Shown here: one piece after another, positions 23,789 through 32,656 of the stretch | Layout of the letters: each line of letters starts with the position of its first letter | Position numbering within the stretch: the stretch's first letter is position 1 | NCBI RefSeq assembly: GCF_036013915.1 | Contig: NZ_CP107899.1 | Location: forward strand, 7,716,001 to 7,780,000 | DNA length: 64,000 bases | Source: Streptomyces sp. NBC_00464 | GTDB lineage: Bacteria > Actinomycetota > Actinomycetes > Streptomycetales > Streptomycetaceae | Direction of reading: 5' to 3' | Notes under the pieces: model-generated | The model's database searches: none | Told to the model about the DNA's origin: nothing | Seen by the model: the letters and a program-made list of their open reading frames with translations, nothing else | Made by a program: the position numbers and the translations under genes

Positions 23789-26383
23789 TTGCTCCCCCCT
23801 CAGCCCTGCCCGGTGTCCTTCGAACACCTGCCGGACGGCCTCGGCATCGGCGTCCCCGCCCCCCGTCTGACGTGGACCTTGCCGGCAGGCGGCGGGTCCC
23901 AGGAAGCGTACGAACTCGAAGTCGCCCGAGCCGGCCGCATCGACCGCACCGGTCGCGTCGCCGCGAGAGACCAGGTGTTGGTGGCCTGGCCCGGCGATCC
24001 GCTGAACTCCCGTGAACGAGCGACCGTCCGTGTCCGCGTCTGGACGACGGAAGCGAGTGAGCCCTCGCACTGGAGCACCCCGAGTGCGGTAGAGGCGGGC
24101 CTGCTCGACGCCGCCGACTGGCAGGCAGCCCCGGTGGGCGCCGCCTGGACCGAGGACCCGGAAGCCGCCCGCCGTCCGGCCCGCGTCCGCAAGGACTTCC
24201 GGATCGACCGGACGGTGGCACACGCCCGTCTCTACATCACCGCACACGGCCTGTACGAGGCCGAGATCAACGGACGCCGCGTCGGCGACGAGACCCTGGC
24301 TCCGGGCTGGACCGTCTACCCGCACCGTCTGCGCTACCGCACGCACGACGTCACCAGCCACCTCACCGAAGGCGCCAACGCCATCGGCGCGTGGCTCGGC
24401 GACGGCTGGTACCGCGGCAAGTACGGCTTCGACGGCGGCACCCGCAACATCTACGGCACCGACCAATCCCTCATCGCCCAGCTGGAGGTGACGTACGAGG
24501 ACGGCACCACGACCACGATCGCCACGGACCGGACCTGGAAGGCCGCGCCCGGACCGATCCTGACCAGCGGACTGTACGAGGGCGAGACGTTCGACGCCCG
24601 ACTGCACGATCCCGACTGGGCCACCCCTCCCGGCGCCGCCGCGGGGGAGTGGACCCCAGTGCGCACCCACAGCCGTGACCTCGGCACCCTCGTCGCCCCG
24701 ACGGGACCGCCGGTGCGCTGCACCGAGAGGATCGCACCGGTCGAGGTGACGCGCACCGGCGAGGACCGCCACTTGCTCGACTTCGGGCAGAACCTCGTCG
24801 GCCGTCTCGGCATCACCCTCGACGGCCCGGCCGGCACCGTCGTCACCCTCCGGCACGCCGAAGTCCTGCAGGAGGGCGAACTGGCCACCCGGCCGCTGCG
24901 CGAGGCATACGCCACCGACACTCTGATCCTCTCCGGAGGGGGCCCGCTCACCTGGGAGCCGCGCTTCACCCTCCACGGCTTCCGCTATGCAGAAGTCAGC
25001 GGTTGGACGGCAGACCTGAGCGCCGAGATGGTGACCGCCCGGGTGTACCACACCGACATGCGTCGTACCGGCTGGTTCGAGTGCAGCGACCCGCTGGTCA
25101 ACCGGCTGCACGAGAACGTCGTGTGGAGCATGCGCGGCAACTTCGTCGACATCCCCACCGACTGCCCCCAGCGCGACGAACGCCTCGGCTGGACCGGCGA
25201 CATCCAAGTATTCGCCCCCACGGCAAGCTACTTGTACGACTGCTCGGGCATGCTCGACTCCTGGCTCACCGACGTCGGCCTGGAGCAACTCCCCGACGGA
25301 ACGATTCCCTGGTACGTGCCCGTCATCCCGGGCGAGCCCATGTGGACGCCGATCCACCCCGGGGCCGCCTGGGGCGACGTTGCCACACTCACTCCCTGGA
25401 CGCTCTACCAGCGCTTCGGAGACCTTGATCTCCTGCGCAGGCACTACCCCATGGCCAAGAAGTGGGTCGACCTCGTCGAAAGCCTCGCTGGGCCGACCCG
25501 ACTGTGGGACACCGGCTTCCAACTGGGGGACTGGCTCGACCCTGCCGCACCACCCGAGGACCCGGCCGCCGGCCGCACCGACCGATACCTCGTCGCTACC
25601 GCCTACTTCGCCCACTCCGCCCGTCACCTCGCGCTGGCGGCAGCCGCATTGGGCGATGACACGGACGCCGGGCGGTACAGCACGCTGGCCGACGAGGCCG
25701 CCAACGCCTTCCGCCGCCGCTACGTCCTTGCATCGGGGCGCATGAGCAGTGACAGCCCCACTGCCTACGCCATCGCGCTCGCCTTCGACCTGCTGGCCCC
25801 ACCGCAAAGGCAGCCGGCCGGTGACCGTCTGGCCCAGCTGGTCATCGAGGACGACGCCCGCATTGCCACCGGCTTCGTCGGCACCCCACTGATCTGTGAC
25901 GCCCTCACCGATTCGGGGCACCTCGATATCGCCTACCGGCTGCTCCTCCAGACCCAGTGCCCCTCATGGCTGTACACCGTGGACATGGGCGCCACGACGA
26001 TCTGGGAACGCTGGGACAGCCTTCGCCCCGACGGCACCCTCAACCCCGGAGGTATGACGTCGTTCAACCACTACGCCCTCGGGGCCGTCGCCGACTGGCT
26101 CCACCGCGTGGTGGGCGGCATTACCGCCACGGCCCCCGGATACCGGAGGATCGCCTTCCGTCCGCGTCCCGGTGGCGGCATCACTTCGGCCCGTACCCGG
26201 CACGAGACTCCCTACGGCTCGGTGTCTTTGTCGTGGGAGCAGACAGCCGGCGGGCTGACAGCCCACCTCGTCGTACCGGAGGGCTGTGAGGCAACCGCAG
26301 AACTGCCCGGCTGCACGCCGGTCGTCCTGGGGCCGGGCAAGCATGTCCTCAGCACGGTGGAACTCGCGACAAAGGCAGCCTGA
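23789..26383 (+). CDS. alpha-L-rhamnosidase, GH78 family, probably cytoplasmic
   Basis: An 864-residue bacterial alpha-L-rhamnosidase. The N-terminal Fn3-like domain begins CPVSFEHLPDGLGIGVPAPR; the accessory beta-domain contains RLYITAHGLYEAEINGRRVG and GANAIGAWLGDGWYRGKYGF; the catalytic (alpha/alpha)6 barrel carries NFVDIPTDCPQRDERLGWTG around residues 450-470, the acidic core of GH78, plus LGDWLDPAAPP and DMGATTIWERWDS further on; a C-terminal beta-domain follows. It removes terminal rhamnose from glycosides such as rutinosides or from rhamnogalacturonan fragments. No signal peptide is visible, so hydrolysis follows uptake by the ABC system. The start is TTG at 23789, with AAAGG a few bases upstream, since no ATG or GTG fits the N-domain better. 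Confidence 0.92.
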   Translation: MLPPQPCPVSFEHLPDGLGIGVPAPRLTWTLPAGGGSQEAYELEVARAGRIDRTGRVAARDQVLVAWPGDPLNSRERATVRVRVWTTEASEPSHWSTPSAVEAGLLDAADWQAAPVGAAWTEDPEAARRPARVRKDFRIDRTVAHARLYITAHGLYEAEINGRRVGDETLAPGWTVYPHRLRYRTHDVTSHLTEGANAIGAWLGDGWYRGKYGFDGGTRNIYGTDQSLIAQLEVTYEDGTTTTIATDRTWKAAPGPILTSGLYEGETFDARLHDPDWATPPGAAAGEWTPVRTHSRDLGTLVAPTGPPVRCTERIAPVEVTRTGEDRHLLDFGQNLVGRLGITLDGPAGTVVTLRHAEVLQEGELATRPLREAYATDTLILSGGGPLTWEPRFTLHGFRYAEVSGWTADLSAEMVTARVYHTDMRRTGWFECSDPLVNRLHENVVWSMRGNFVDIPTDCPQRDERLGWTGDIQVFAPTASYLYDCSGMLDSWLTDVGLEQLPDGTIPWYVPVIPGEPMWTPIHPGAAWGDVATLTPWTLYQRFGDLDLLRRHYPMAKKWVDLVESLAGPTRLWDTGFQLGDWLDPAAPPEDPAAGRTDRYLVATAYFAHSARHLALAAAALGDDTDAGRYSTLADEAANAFRRRYVLASGRMSSDSPTAYAIALAFDLLAPPQRQPAGDRLAQLVIEDDARIATGFVGTPLICDALTDSGHLDIAYRLLLQTQCPSWLYTVDMGATTIWERWDSLRPDGTLNPGGMTSFNHYALGAVADWLHRVVGGITATAPGYRRIAFRPRPGGGITSARTRHETPYGSVSLSWEQTAGGLTAHLVVPEGCEATAELPGCTPVVLGPGKHVLSTVELATKAA

Positions 26384-26522
26384 CCCCCGTTTCATCAGCT
26401 ACTGCAGGCCCGGTGCACGCTTCAATGCGCCGGGCTTTGCGGTTTCCGGGTTCGATGAACGCATCTGTATTTGCCATGTGGATGACGTCCATTCACTGCG
26501 TCGATAAAGCGCACGCGTAAGC

Positions 26523-26534
26523 TTTCAATTGAAA
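26523..26534. promoter_or_regulatory. AT-rich perfect palindrome in the gene-free interval before the GH3 gene
   Basis: TTTCAATTGAAA is a perfect 12-bp palindrome followed at once by TTTCAAA. It stands out in high-GC DNA. It lies in the 910-base interval 26384-27293, where I see no supported gene: the minus-strand frame over 26422-26631 is short, of unusual composition and matches nothing I know. The palindrome could be an operator or part of a promoter. Confidence 0.35.
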
Positions 26535-26649
26535 TTTCAAAGCGATCCAACTGGAAAGTCTTGGTCGTTCCGACCGTGAGTTTCTCGAAGTGAGTGTTGC
26601 TTGAGGGTTGACCCGAAGGGGTGATAGGCAATAGTTTCCCTTCGTTGGT

Positions 26650-26661
26650 TGAAACGCTTCA
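26650..26661. promoter_or_regulatory. LacI/cre-like operator candidate
   Basis: TGAAACGCTTCA has T-G-A-A outer arms inverted around a central CG, agreeing with the general LacI-family operator pattern. It is 633 bases upstream of the GH3 start and 267 after the GH78 stop. Either LacI protein encoded at 18.1-20.3 kb could bind it; the distance to GH3 implies a long leader or a promoter further downstream. Confidence 0.4.
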
Positions 26662-26790
26662 CGGGCGGTTGTCTCTGAACACCGAAATCGCATGCCGCGG
26701 TACGCGGCGTTGATTGTCTCGAATGAAGTGGTAATGCGTCTCTGTACGCACGTGTGTCCCACCGAGGTTCCGACCTCCTCGAACTGGGGT

Positions 26791-26816
26791 CGGCCGAGCA
26801 CCTGACTGCTCGGCCG
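26791..26816. terminator. perfect 10-bp hairpin in the GH78-GH3 interval
   Basis: CGGCCGAGCA (26791-26800) and TGCTCGGCCG (26807-26816) flank a six-base loop. It is followed by a C-rich tract rather than T residues. It could end the ABC/GH78 message, although it is 400 bases past the stop, or be a leader structure for GH3. Confidence 0.4.
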
Positions 26817-27293
26817 GCCCCGCCCCCACGGTGGCTCGTTCAGAAGCTGCCATTTTCGTCCGGGAGAGCCGCTGTGAACACGCAAGTTCATGGTCCGTCG
26901 CCGTCTTGCACTGATGGTCGGTGCGGCTTCGGGCGGAAGTGATCCGGCAGTCACTCTGTCCGGAGCCGGAGTGCTGAGAAAGAACGCCCACTCGGTCCCG
27001 TAATCAACGGAATATTTATCAGGGGTGGCCCGATTGCCAGCCTGAAGGAAAGTGTCAGGCTGTGGCCATTCGCTCTGCCGGGCGCTGAAGATCCAGAAGA
27101 TGTTCTCTGTCGGCACCGATATCAAGGGCGCCCCTGTCGCCCTGAATGAGGTATCCCGAGAGGGTCGGGCCGCGAGCGTCGACTCTGCCCGATGTATCCC
27201 CTGAGTTACCCCACCCCAGCAATGCGCGGTGACAGCTGCGAGCATCGCACAGCGCTGTTCTGTCCTGCCCTGTCTCCTCATGGAAGAGCCGCC

Positions 27294-29768
27294 ATGAATC
27301 GTCGTACGTTTCTCTCCGCCGCCGTCCTGACCGCTCTGGCTTCCGGCATCGCGCCGGCCGCTTCCGCGCCCCGTCGCACCGCGGATACAGCCCCCGACAG
27401 CAGGGCCGTCGCCCTGCTGGCGAGGATGACCGCCGCACAGAAGGAGGCCCTCGTCCGCTGCGACTTCGCGGCCCTGAGCACTCTCGGAATCCCGGCCCTG
27501 ACCATGGTGGACGCCTCGGCAGGACTGCGTGGGGAGACCGGCGTCACCGCCTTCCCCGTCCCCCTGGCCCAGGCCGCGACATTCGATGCCGACCTCGCCG
27601 GCCGGCTCGGCACGGCACTGGGCACCGAAGGACGGGCCAAGGGTTACAACAACCTTCTCGGCCCTACCGTCGACACCGCCCGCACCTGGCACTTCGGCCG
27701 GCAGGCCGAGGGCATGGGTGAGGACCCTCTCCTGGCTGGGACCCTGGGCGCAGCGCTCACCCGAGGCATACAGGAACAACATGTCGTCGCCACCGTCAAG
27801 CACTTCAGTGCGTACACCCAGGAAGTCAACCGCTTCTTCGTCGACGCGCAGCTCTCCGACCGGGCCCTGCACGAGATCTACCACGCCGCTTTCGAGCGCA
27901 TCATCGCCACCGTGCCCGTCACCTCGGTGATGATGGCCTACCCCAAGATCAACGGTACGTTCGCCACGCAGAGCCCCGCGCTGTTCAACGACCTCAAGAA
28001 GACCATCGGTCTGGAGGGCTACACCGTCCCCGACTTCTGGGCCGGCGATGATCCTGTGGGAGCCGTCAGGGCAGGCATGGACCTCGGCGGTCTCGGCCCC
28101 GGTGGCGTGAAGATACCTGTCGGCGGCCTCGTCGATGGCAGCGTCCCCACGGCCCGCCTGGACGACGCGGCCCTGCGCATCCTCAACACCATGTACGCCA
28201 ACGGCCTGTTCGACCACCCCGTACCGGCGCCCGCCGCGGACGTCAGCACCCAGGCCCATAAGGACCTCGCTCATGCCCTCGCCGTCAACTCCGCGGTCCT
28301 GCTCACGAACCGCGACCAAGCCCTCCCGCTGACCTCCACCATCAAGTCGCTCGCGGTCATCGGCCCCGCGGGCGACACCGCCCTGACAGGAGTCTCCGGC
28401 TCCAGCTACGTCACCCCTGGTGCCTGGGTCACCCCGCTGGCGGCCATCAAGGACCGCGCCGGCGCCGGGGTCGCCGTCACCTACCGCGAGGGATCCGTCG
28501 GAGACATCCCCCTCACCGCCGTCCCGGCGACGGTGCTGCGCACGGCCTCTGGTGCGGCAGGGCTCACCGGTAGCTTCTACGCCGCAGCCGAACCGTCCGG
28601 TACTCCCGTCGCCACACAGGTCAGTGCCGGTGTCGATTTCACCAGTGCGCCCGCGGCCGGTCTGCCCGCCGTGTGGTCGGCCCGCTGGAGTGGCACCCTC
28701 ACGCCGACCACCACCGGCCTGCACCGTTTCTCGCTGCTGCCCTCAGGTACCACCAAGCTCGTCATCAACGGCAAGACGGTCATCTCCGGCACCCGGCACA
28801 GCCGCCGGTTCTTCCTCGGGCCGTACGACTATCCGCTCCAGGGCGCCATCGATCTCACCGCCGGGAAGGCGGTGAGTGTCAGCATCGAATACAGCAACAG
28901 CACCGCCGATACCGGCACCTGCGGTCTCACCCTCGGCTGGCAGCCGAAAACCCTCATACCCGACGCGGCAGCCGCAGCACGGGCCTGCGACGCCGCGGTC
29001 GTCATCGTGAACCGGGTCGCGGGCGAGGACATGGACCACGGTTCCCTCGACCTGCCGGGCGACCAGAACAAGCTCATCGCCGACATCGCAGCAGCCAACC
29101 CCCGCACCATCGTCGTCCTGAACACCGACGGCCCCGTCGCCATGCCGTGGATCAACGATGTCGAAGCGGTCGTCCAGCTCTGGTATGCGGGACGCGCCAC
29201 CGGAACGGCCCTCGCCGCCATCCTCTTCGGCGACGCCGACCCTTCGGGCCGTCTTCCGGTCACGTTCCCCGTCACGGCGTCCCAGGGACCCGGGGCGACA
29301 CTGGCCACCTACCCGGGCAATGGCCCCACTGTCTCCCACAGCGAGGGGCACCTGGTCGGCTACCGCTACTACGACGCGAAGAACCAGAGCCCGCTGTTCC
29401 CCTTCGGCCACGGCCTCTCCTACACCACCTTCAACCTCGGCTCCCTGGAAACGTCCTACAACACAGCCACCAAGACGCTCACTGCCGCCGTCACCCTCAC
29501 CAACTCGGGTTCCCGCGCAGGTACCGAAGTCGTGCAGCTCTACGCGGGGCTGCCTGCCGGCGCCCAGGCCGAGCCACGGCGACTGATCGGCTTCCGCAAG
29601 GTCACGCTCGCTCCCGGTGCCAGCACTCGGATCACCTTCAGCGTTTCTGCCCGCGACCTGTCGGCGTGGACTGCCGGCGCCTGGAAACTCACCCCCGGCT
29701 CCTACACAGTCCACGCCGGCCGGTCCTCGCGAAGCCTGGCTGTACAGCGGGTTGTCACCATCAGCTGA
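27294..29768 (+). CDS. exported glycoside hydrolase family 3 protein (beta-glucosidase-like) with PA14 insert
   Basis: An 824-residue enzyme. The N-terminus MNRRTFLSAAVLTALASG is a twin-arginine signal (R-R-T-F-L) followed by A-x-A cleavage candidates, so it is probably exported folded by Tat. The GH3 N-domain includes ALTMVDASAGLRGE, LLGPTVDTARTWHFGRQAEG, VVATVKHFSAYTQEVNR (K-H-F motif) and TVPDFWAGDDPVGAVRAGMD, where the Asp of P-D corresponds to the usual nucleophile position. A PA14-like domain (about residues 425-560, TPTTTGLHRFSLLPSG) interrupts the C-domain, which resumes with VVIVNRVAGEDMDHGSLDLP. A C-terminal Fn3-like domain ends it. It likely cleaves glucose or a related sugar outside the cell. 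ATG at 27294 is fixed by the signal peptide and GGAAGAG upstream. Confidence 0.9.
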   Translation: MNRRTFLSAAVLTALASGIAPAASAPRRTADTAPDSRAVALLARMTAAQKEALVRCDFAALSTLGIPALTMVDASAGLRGETGVTAFPVPLAQAATFDADLAGRLGTALGTEGRAKGYNNLLGPTVDTARTWHFGRQAEGMGEDPLLAGTLGAALTRGIQEQHVVATVKHFSAYTQEVNRFFVDAQLSDRALHEIYHAAFERIIATVPVTSVMMAYPKINGTFATQSPALFNDLKKTIGLEGYTVPDFWAGDDPVGAVRAGMDLGGLGPGGVKIPVGGLVDGSVPTARLDDAALRILNTMYANGLFDHPVPAPAADVSTQAHKDLAHALAVNSAVLLTNRDQALPLTSTIKSLAVIGPAGDTALTGVSGSSYVTPGAWVTPLAAIKDRAGAGVAVTYREGSVGDIPLTAVPATVLRTASGAAGLTGSFYAAAEPSGTPVATQVSAGVDFTSAPAAGLPAVWSARWSGTLTPTTTGLHRFSLLPSGTTKLVINGKTVISGTRHSRRFFLGPYDYPLQGAIDLTAGKAVSVSIEYSNSTADTGTCGLTLGWQPKTLIPDAAAAARACDAAVVIVNRVAGEDMDHGSLDLPGDQNKLIADIAAANPRTIVVLNTDGPVAMPWINDVEAVVQLWYAGRATGTALAAILFGDADPSGRLPVTFPVTASQGPGATLATYPGNGPTVSHSEGHLVGYRYYDAKNQSPLFPFGHGLSYTTFNLGSLETSYNTATKTLTAAVTLTNSGSRAGTEVVQLYAGLPAGAQAEPRRLIGFRKVTLAPGASTRITFSVSARDLSAWTAGAWKLTPGSYTVHAGRSSRSLAVQRVVTIS

Positions 29769-29814
29769 GGCCCCTTGAGCTCGTCGGATTCCACGTGAGT
29801 CGCATTTCGGCCCT

Positions 29815-29848
29815 CGGTCTGCTGCCGGCTGTGGTCGACAGCAGACCG
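29815..29848 (+). terminator. hairpin after the GH3 gene
   Basis: CGGTCTGCTG (29815-29824) and CAGCAGACCG (29839-29848) form a perfect stem, extended by one T-A pair, with a 14-base loop, 46 bases after the GH3 stop. Confidence 0.6.
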
Positions 29849-29974
29849 AAGCCCTGAGCGTGACGACCGGAAGGGCAGCGCGACGTCGGATACATCGGCA
29901 GCCGCCCCGGAAGATCGAAGCTCGTGATGGCCGAACCGTCGCCGATGCGGGGCTGGAGACGGCGCCCGGGGGCG

Positions 29975-30028
29975 GGCCCGGCCGGGTGCGAGGAGGCGTG
30001 TCTCCCTACTGCGTCACCCGGCCGGGCC
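29975..30028. terminator. 14-bp bidirectional hairpin between convergent GH3 and MFS genes
   Basis: GGCCCGGCCGGGTG (29975-29988) pairs perfectly with CACCCGGCCGGGCC (30015-30028) across a 26-base loop. It lies 17 bases beyond the minus-strand MFS stop and 207 past GH3, so it can serve both directions. Confidence 0.65.
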
Positions 30029-30044
30029 GCTCGGTCCTACCCTC

Positions 30045-31637
30045 TCAGTGACCGGTCGCCTCGGGGCTGCGCCGTACACCGACCACGGCGAGCAGGGCAC
30101 CCAGCAGGCACAGCAGGCCCGAGACGAGCACGGCGGTGTGTACGCCGTTCATGAAGGCGTGGTGGCTCCCCTCGACGACCGCGGACCTGAGCTGTGCCGG
30201 CATCCCGTCGGAGACCGGCGCGACGCCCATTGCCACGGCGTCCTTCGCCTCGCTCAGCCCGTGGGCGGCATCGGCGGGCACCCCTGACGAGGTCAGCTCG
30301 CCGGTCAGGGTCGAGCCGACGCGGCTGCTGATCAGGGAGATCAGGACGGACGTGCCCAGCGCGCCGCCTATCTGCAGCGCCGTCGCCTGGAGGCCGCCGG
30401 CGACCCCGCCGTCCTTGACGGGTGCGTTCCCGACGATCGCGTCGGAGGACGACGCCATCACCATGCCGACGCCCAGTCCGAGCGCGATGAACGGGGGCCA
30501 CATCGCGGTGTAGGACGAGTCCGCACCCCACCCGAGCATCGCGAAGCAGGCTGCTGCCTGGAGGGTCATACCCAGCGGCATCGTGAGTCGGGGGCCGAAC
30601 TTCTGGGTGAGCGCGGCGCCCAGGGGTGATGCCACGACCGAAGCGAGGCTCAGCGGCAGGGTGCGGACACCGGCCTGGACAGGAGTGAAGCCCCGCACGT
30701 TCTGCAGGTACAGCATCACGAAGAAGATCATGCCGAGCAGAACGAAGAAGTTCAGCGCGGTGATGACGGTGCCGATGGTCAGCGCCGGGTTCCGGAACAG
30801 ACGCATGGGCAGCAGTGGGTGCGCGATTCGTGTCTCGTACCGGCCGAACAGCAGCAGGATCAGCACGCCGACGATGATGGTCCCCAGTGTGCCGGCCGAA
30901 GTCCAGCCCCAGGTCTCGCCCTTGACGACGCCGAAGATAACCGCGAGAAGGCCGAGCGCCAGCAGGACGACGCCCGGGATGTCGAACTTCTCATCCGCGG
31001 CGCTGGTGTTCCTGCTCTGCGGCAGCACGATGATGCTGAAGACGAGCGCGATGACGCCGATGGGCGCGTTGATGTAGAAGACCGACTCCCAGTTGACGTG
31101 CTCGACGAGCAGGCCGCCCACGATTGGACCGAGAGCGGTGGAGACGGAGGACACCATGGCCCAGATGCCGACCGCCATGCCGAACTTCTTCGGTGGGAAG
31201 ACGGCCCGCAGCATGCCCAGGGTGTTGGGCATCAGCAGTGCGCCGAAGAAGCCCTGGAGCGCGCGGAACGCGATGACTCCTTCGATGGATCCGGAGAGGC
31301 CGATGGCCACGGAGGCGACGGTGAAGCCCGCGACTCCTACGAGATAGAAGGTGCGGCGGCCGAAACGGTCGCCGAGCTTTCCGCCGAGGATCAGCGCGGC
31401 GGCGAGGGCGAGCAGGTAGCTGTTGGTGACCCACTGGAGGTCGGCCGTGGAGGCGTTGAGGTCCCGGCCGATCTCCGGGTTGGCGATCGAGACGACCGAG
31501 CCGTCGAGGCCGACCATGAAGAGGCCGAAGGCGACGGCGACGAGTGTCAGCCACGGGTTCGCGCGGCGGCCGCGCGGCTGGTCCTCACGGACCGGACGTG
31601 CAGGCGGAGCCGGGGAGTTCAGGACGTCGGAGGGCAT
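30045..31637 (-). CDS. MFS drug exporter, DHA2 (EmrB/QacA) family, 14 helices
   Basis: A 530-residue proton-coupled exporter. Helix 1 reads AVAFGLFMVGLDGSVVSIAN, containing the DHA2 L-D-x-x-V-V-x-x-A-x-P signature; then QWVTNSYLLALAAALILGGK and LGDRFGRRTFYLVGVAGF, the loop 2-3 motif. LGPIVGGLLVEHVNWESVFY is motif C of antiporters with W-x-x-x-F-Y. Length and helix count fit the 14-TMS group that exports drugs, dyes or made antibiotics. The MarR gene 220 bases upstream on the same strand is the probable regulator. ATG at 31637; the ribosome site is weak. Confidence 0.92.
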   Translation of the reverse strand: MPSDVLNSPAPPARPVREDQPRGRRANPWLTLVAVAFGLFMVGLDGSVVSIANPEIGRDLNASTADLQWVTNSYLLALAAALILGGKLGDRFGRRTFYLVGVAGFTVASVAIGLSGSIEGVIAFRALQGFFGALLMPNTLGMLRAVFPPKKFGMAVGIWAMVSSVSTALGPIVGGLLVEHVNWESVFYINAPIGVIALVFSIIVLPQSRNTSAADEKFDIPGVVLLALGLLAVIFGVVKGETWGWTSAGTLGTIIVGVLILLLFGRYETRIAHPLLPMRLFRNPALTIGTVITALNFFVLLGMIFFVMLYLQNVRGFTPVQAGVRTLPLSLASVVASPLGAALTQKFGPRLTMPLGMTLQAAACFAMLGWGADSSYTAMWPPFIALGLGVGMVMASSSDAIVGNAPVKDGGVAGGLQATALQIGGALGTSVLISLISSRVGSTLTGELTSSGVPADAAHGLSEAKDAVAMGVAPVSDGMPAQLRSAVVEGSHHAFMNGVHTAVLVSGLLCLLGALLAVVGVRRSPEATGH

Positions 31638-31857
31638 GAAGGTGTCTGTCCTTCGTGAGGTTACGGGGTGTGTGTCGGGTGTCGTGCGCGGACGGGACCA
31701 CGCGTCCGCGCATGACGAAGCGGCATCCGGGGCCTGAGGAAGGCCGGACGCGGGGGAGGAGAGGTGTCATCCCGTCGGCACGCGCAAGAGGTTCGTGCGA
31801 CTCGCACGACTACGGGCGCGACAGTCCGCGAAGAGTCCGGGACGTCGGCTGCGCGTG

Positions 31858-32331
31858 TCAGTGACTGAGGGGATGCAGGCGGTCGTTGAGCGCGTGCAGC
31901 GCGCCCAGTGCCGAGCCGAGAGCGTCCAGTTCACCTTCGGTCATGGTCTGGAGCGCCCCGGCGACCAGGCCGCTCATCAGGTTCTGGACCTCGGTGAGCT
32001 GCTGCCGCGAGGTCGAGGTGAGGTGCAGGTGAGCGATGCGCTTGTCGGCAGGGTCCGGCCGGCGCTCCAGCAGGCCCTGTTCGGTCAGCTGAGTCACCAG
32101 CGCGCTCACGTTGTTCGGCTTCATCAGCAGGGCTTCGGCCGCCCTGCGCACCGTCGCTCCGTCGTTGGCCTCGACGTGACGGAGCAGGGCGATCTGCGCC
32201 TCGGACGGCTTGGGGTGCTCGACGTGCGGACCGATCTGCCGCTCCACGGCCCGGGCCAGCGCGGGCAGGCACGACACGAGCTCGGCGGCTACGTGGTCGA
32301 CGTCCTGGAAGAACCTGGTGGGGCGGGGCAT
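31858..32331 (-). CDS. MarR family transcriptional regulator, upstream of the MFS exporter
   Basis: A 157-residue MarR protein. The winged helix spans about residues 45-110: SEAQIALLRHVEANDGATVR, recognition helix LLMKPNNVSALVTQLTEQGL and wing RRPDPADKRIAHLHLTSTSR (the D-x-R-x-x-x-L-x-L-T pattern). It lies in line before the exporter gene and has a dyad 21 bases from its own start, consistent with autoregulation and drug-responsive derepression of the exporter. ATG at 32331. Confidence 0.9.
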   Translation of the reverse strand: MPRPTRFFQDVDHVAAELVSCLPALARAVERQIGPHVEHPKPSEAQIALLRHVEANDGATVRRAAEALLMKPNNVSALVTQLTEQGLLERRPDPADKRIAHLHLTSTSRQQLTEVQNLMSGLVAGALQTMTEGELDALGSALGALHALNDRLHPLSH

Positions 32332-32351
32332 GACTACGACTCTAGGTATCC

Positions 32352-32375
32352 AGATATAGCTATGTCAAAATATCT
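32352..32375. promoter_or_regulatory. MarR operator candidate
   Basis: AGATAT (32352-32357) and ATATCT (32370-32375) are perfect inverted arms, 12 bases apart; an inner palindrome ATAGCTAT (32355-32362) overlaps the left arm. The site begins 21 bases upstream of the marR-like ATG in an AT-rich stretch, typical for an autoregulated MarR gene. The 281 bases beyond it (32376-32656) hold nothing I can support. Confidence 0.55.
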
Positions 32376-32656
32376 AACTTTCGGTGACGGGAGACCTTCG
32401 CAGCAGTGAGGCCGATGCCGACTGCGCGAATGTGGACCGGCGGTGGCGGCGTCCACAGCAGTGCAGACGTGGCCGTAGAAAGGGTTCGAAGGCGACCTCG
32501 TAGAACTTCACGGCAACGCTCAGGCGACCACCGGCCTTTGGACGGCTGACTGTCTGATACGACGTGGTCAGGCCTGGTCGGTGGGCATGACTTAGAGCGA
32601 CCGAGGATAGGCGTGCGGGGTGCGAGAGCCCGGGGTTTCCTGGCTATAGAAGTGCG

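Noticed and set aside
22805..25921. Very long open frame on the minus strand opposite the permease and rhamnosidase genes
   Set aside because: It is antisense to clearly recognisable MalG and GH78 proteins, is rich in V, G, E and A as expected for a shadow frame of GC-rich codons, and has no domain.
26493..28724. Long minus-strand open frame opposite the GH3 gene and its upstream interval
   Set aside because: Antisense to the GH3 catalytic domain; low-complexity G/D/E/R composition and no ribosome site or motif.
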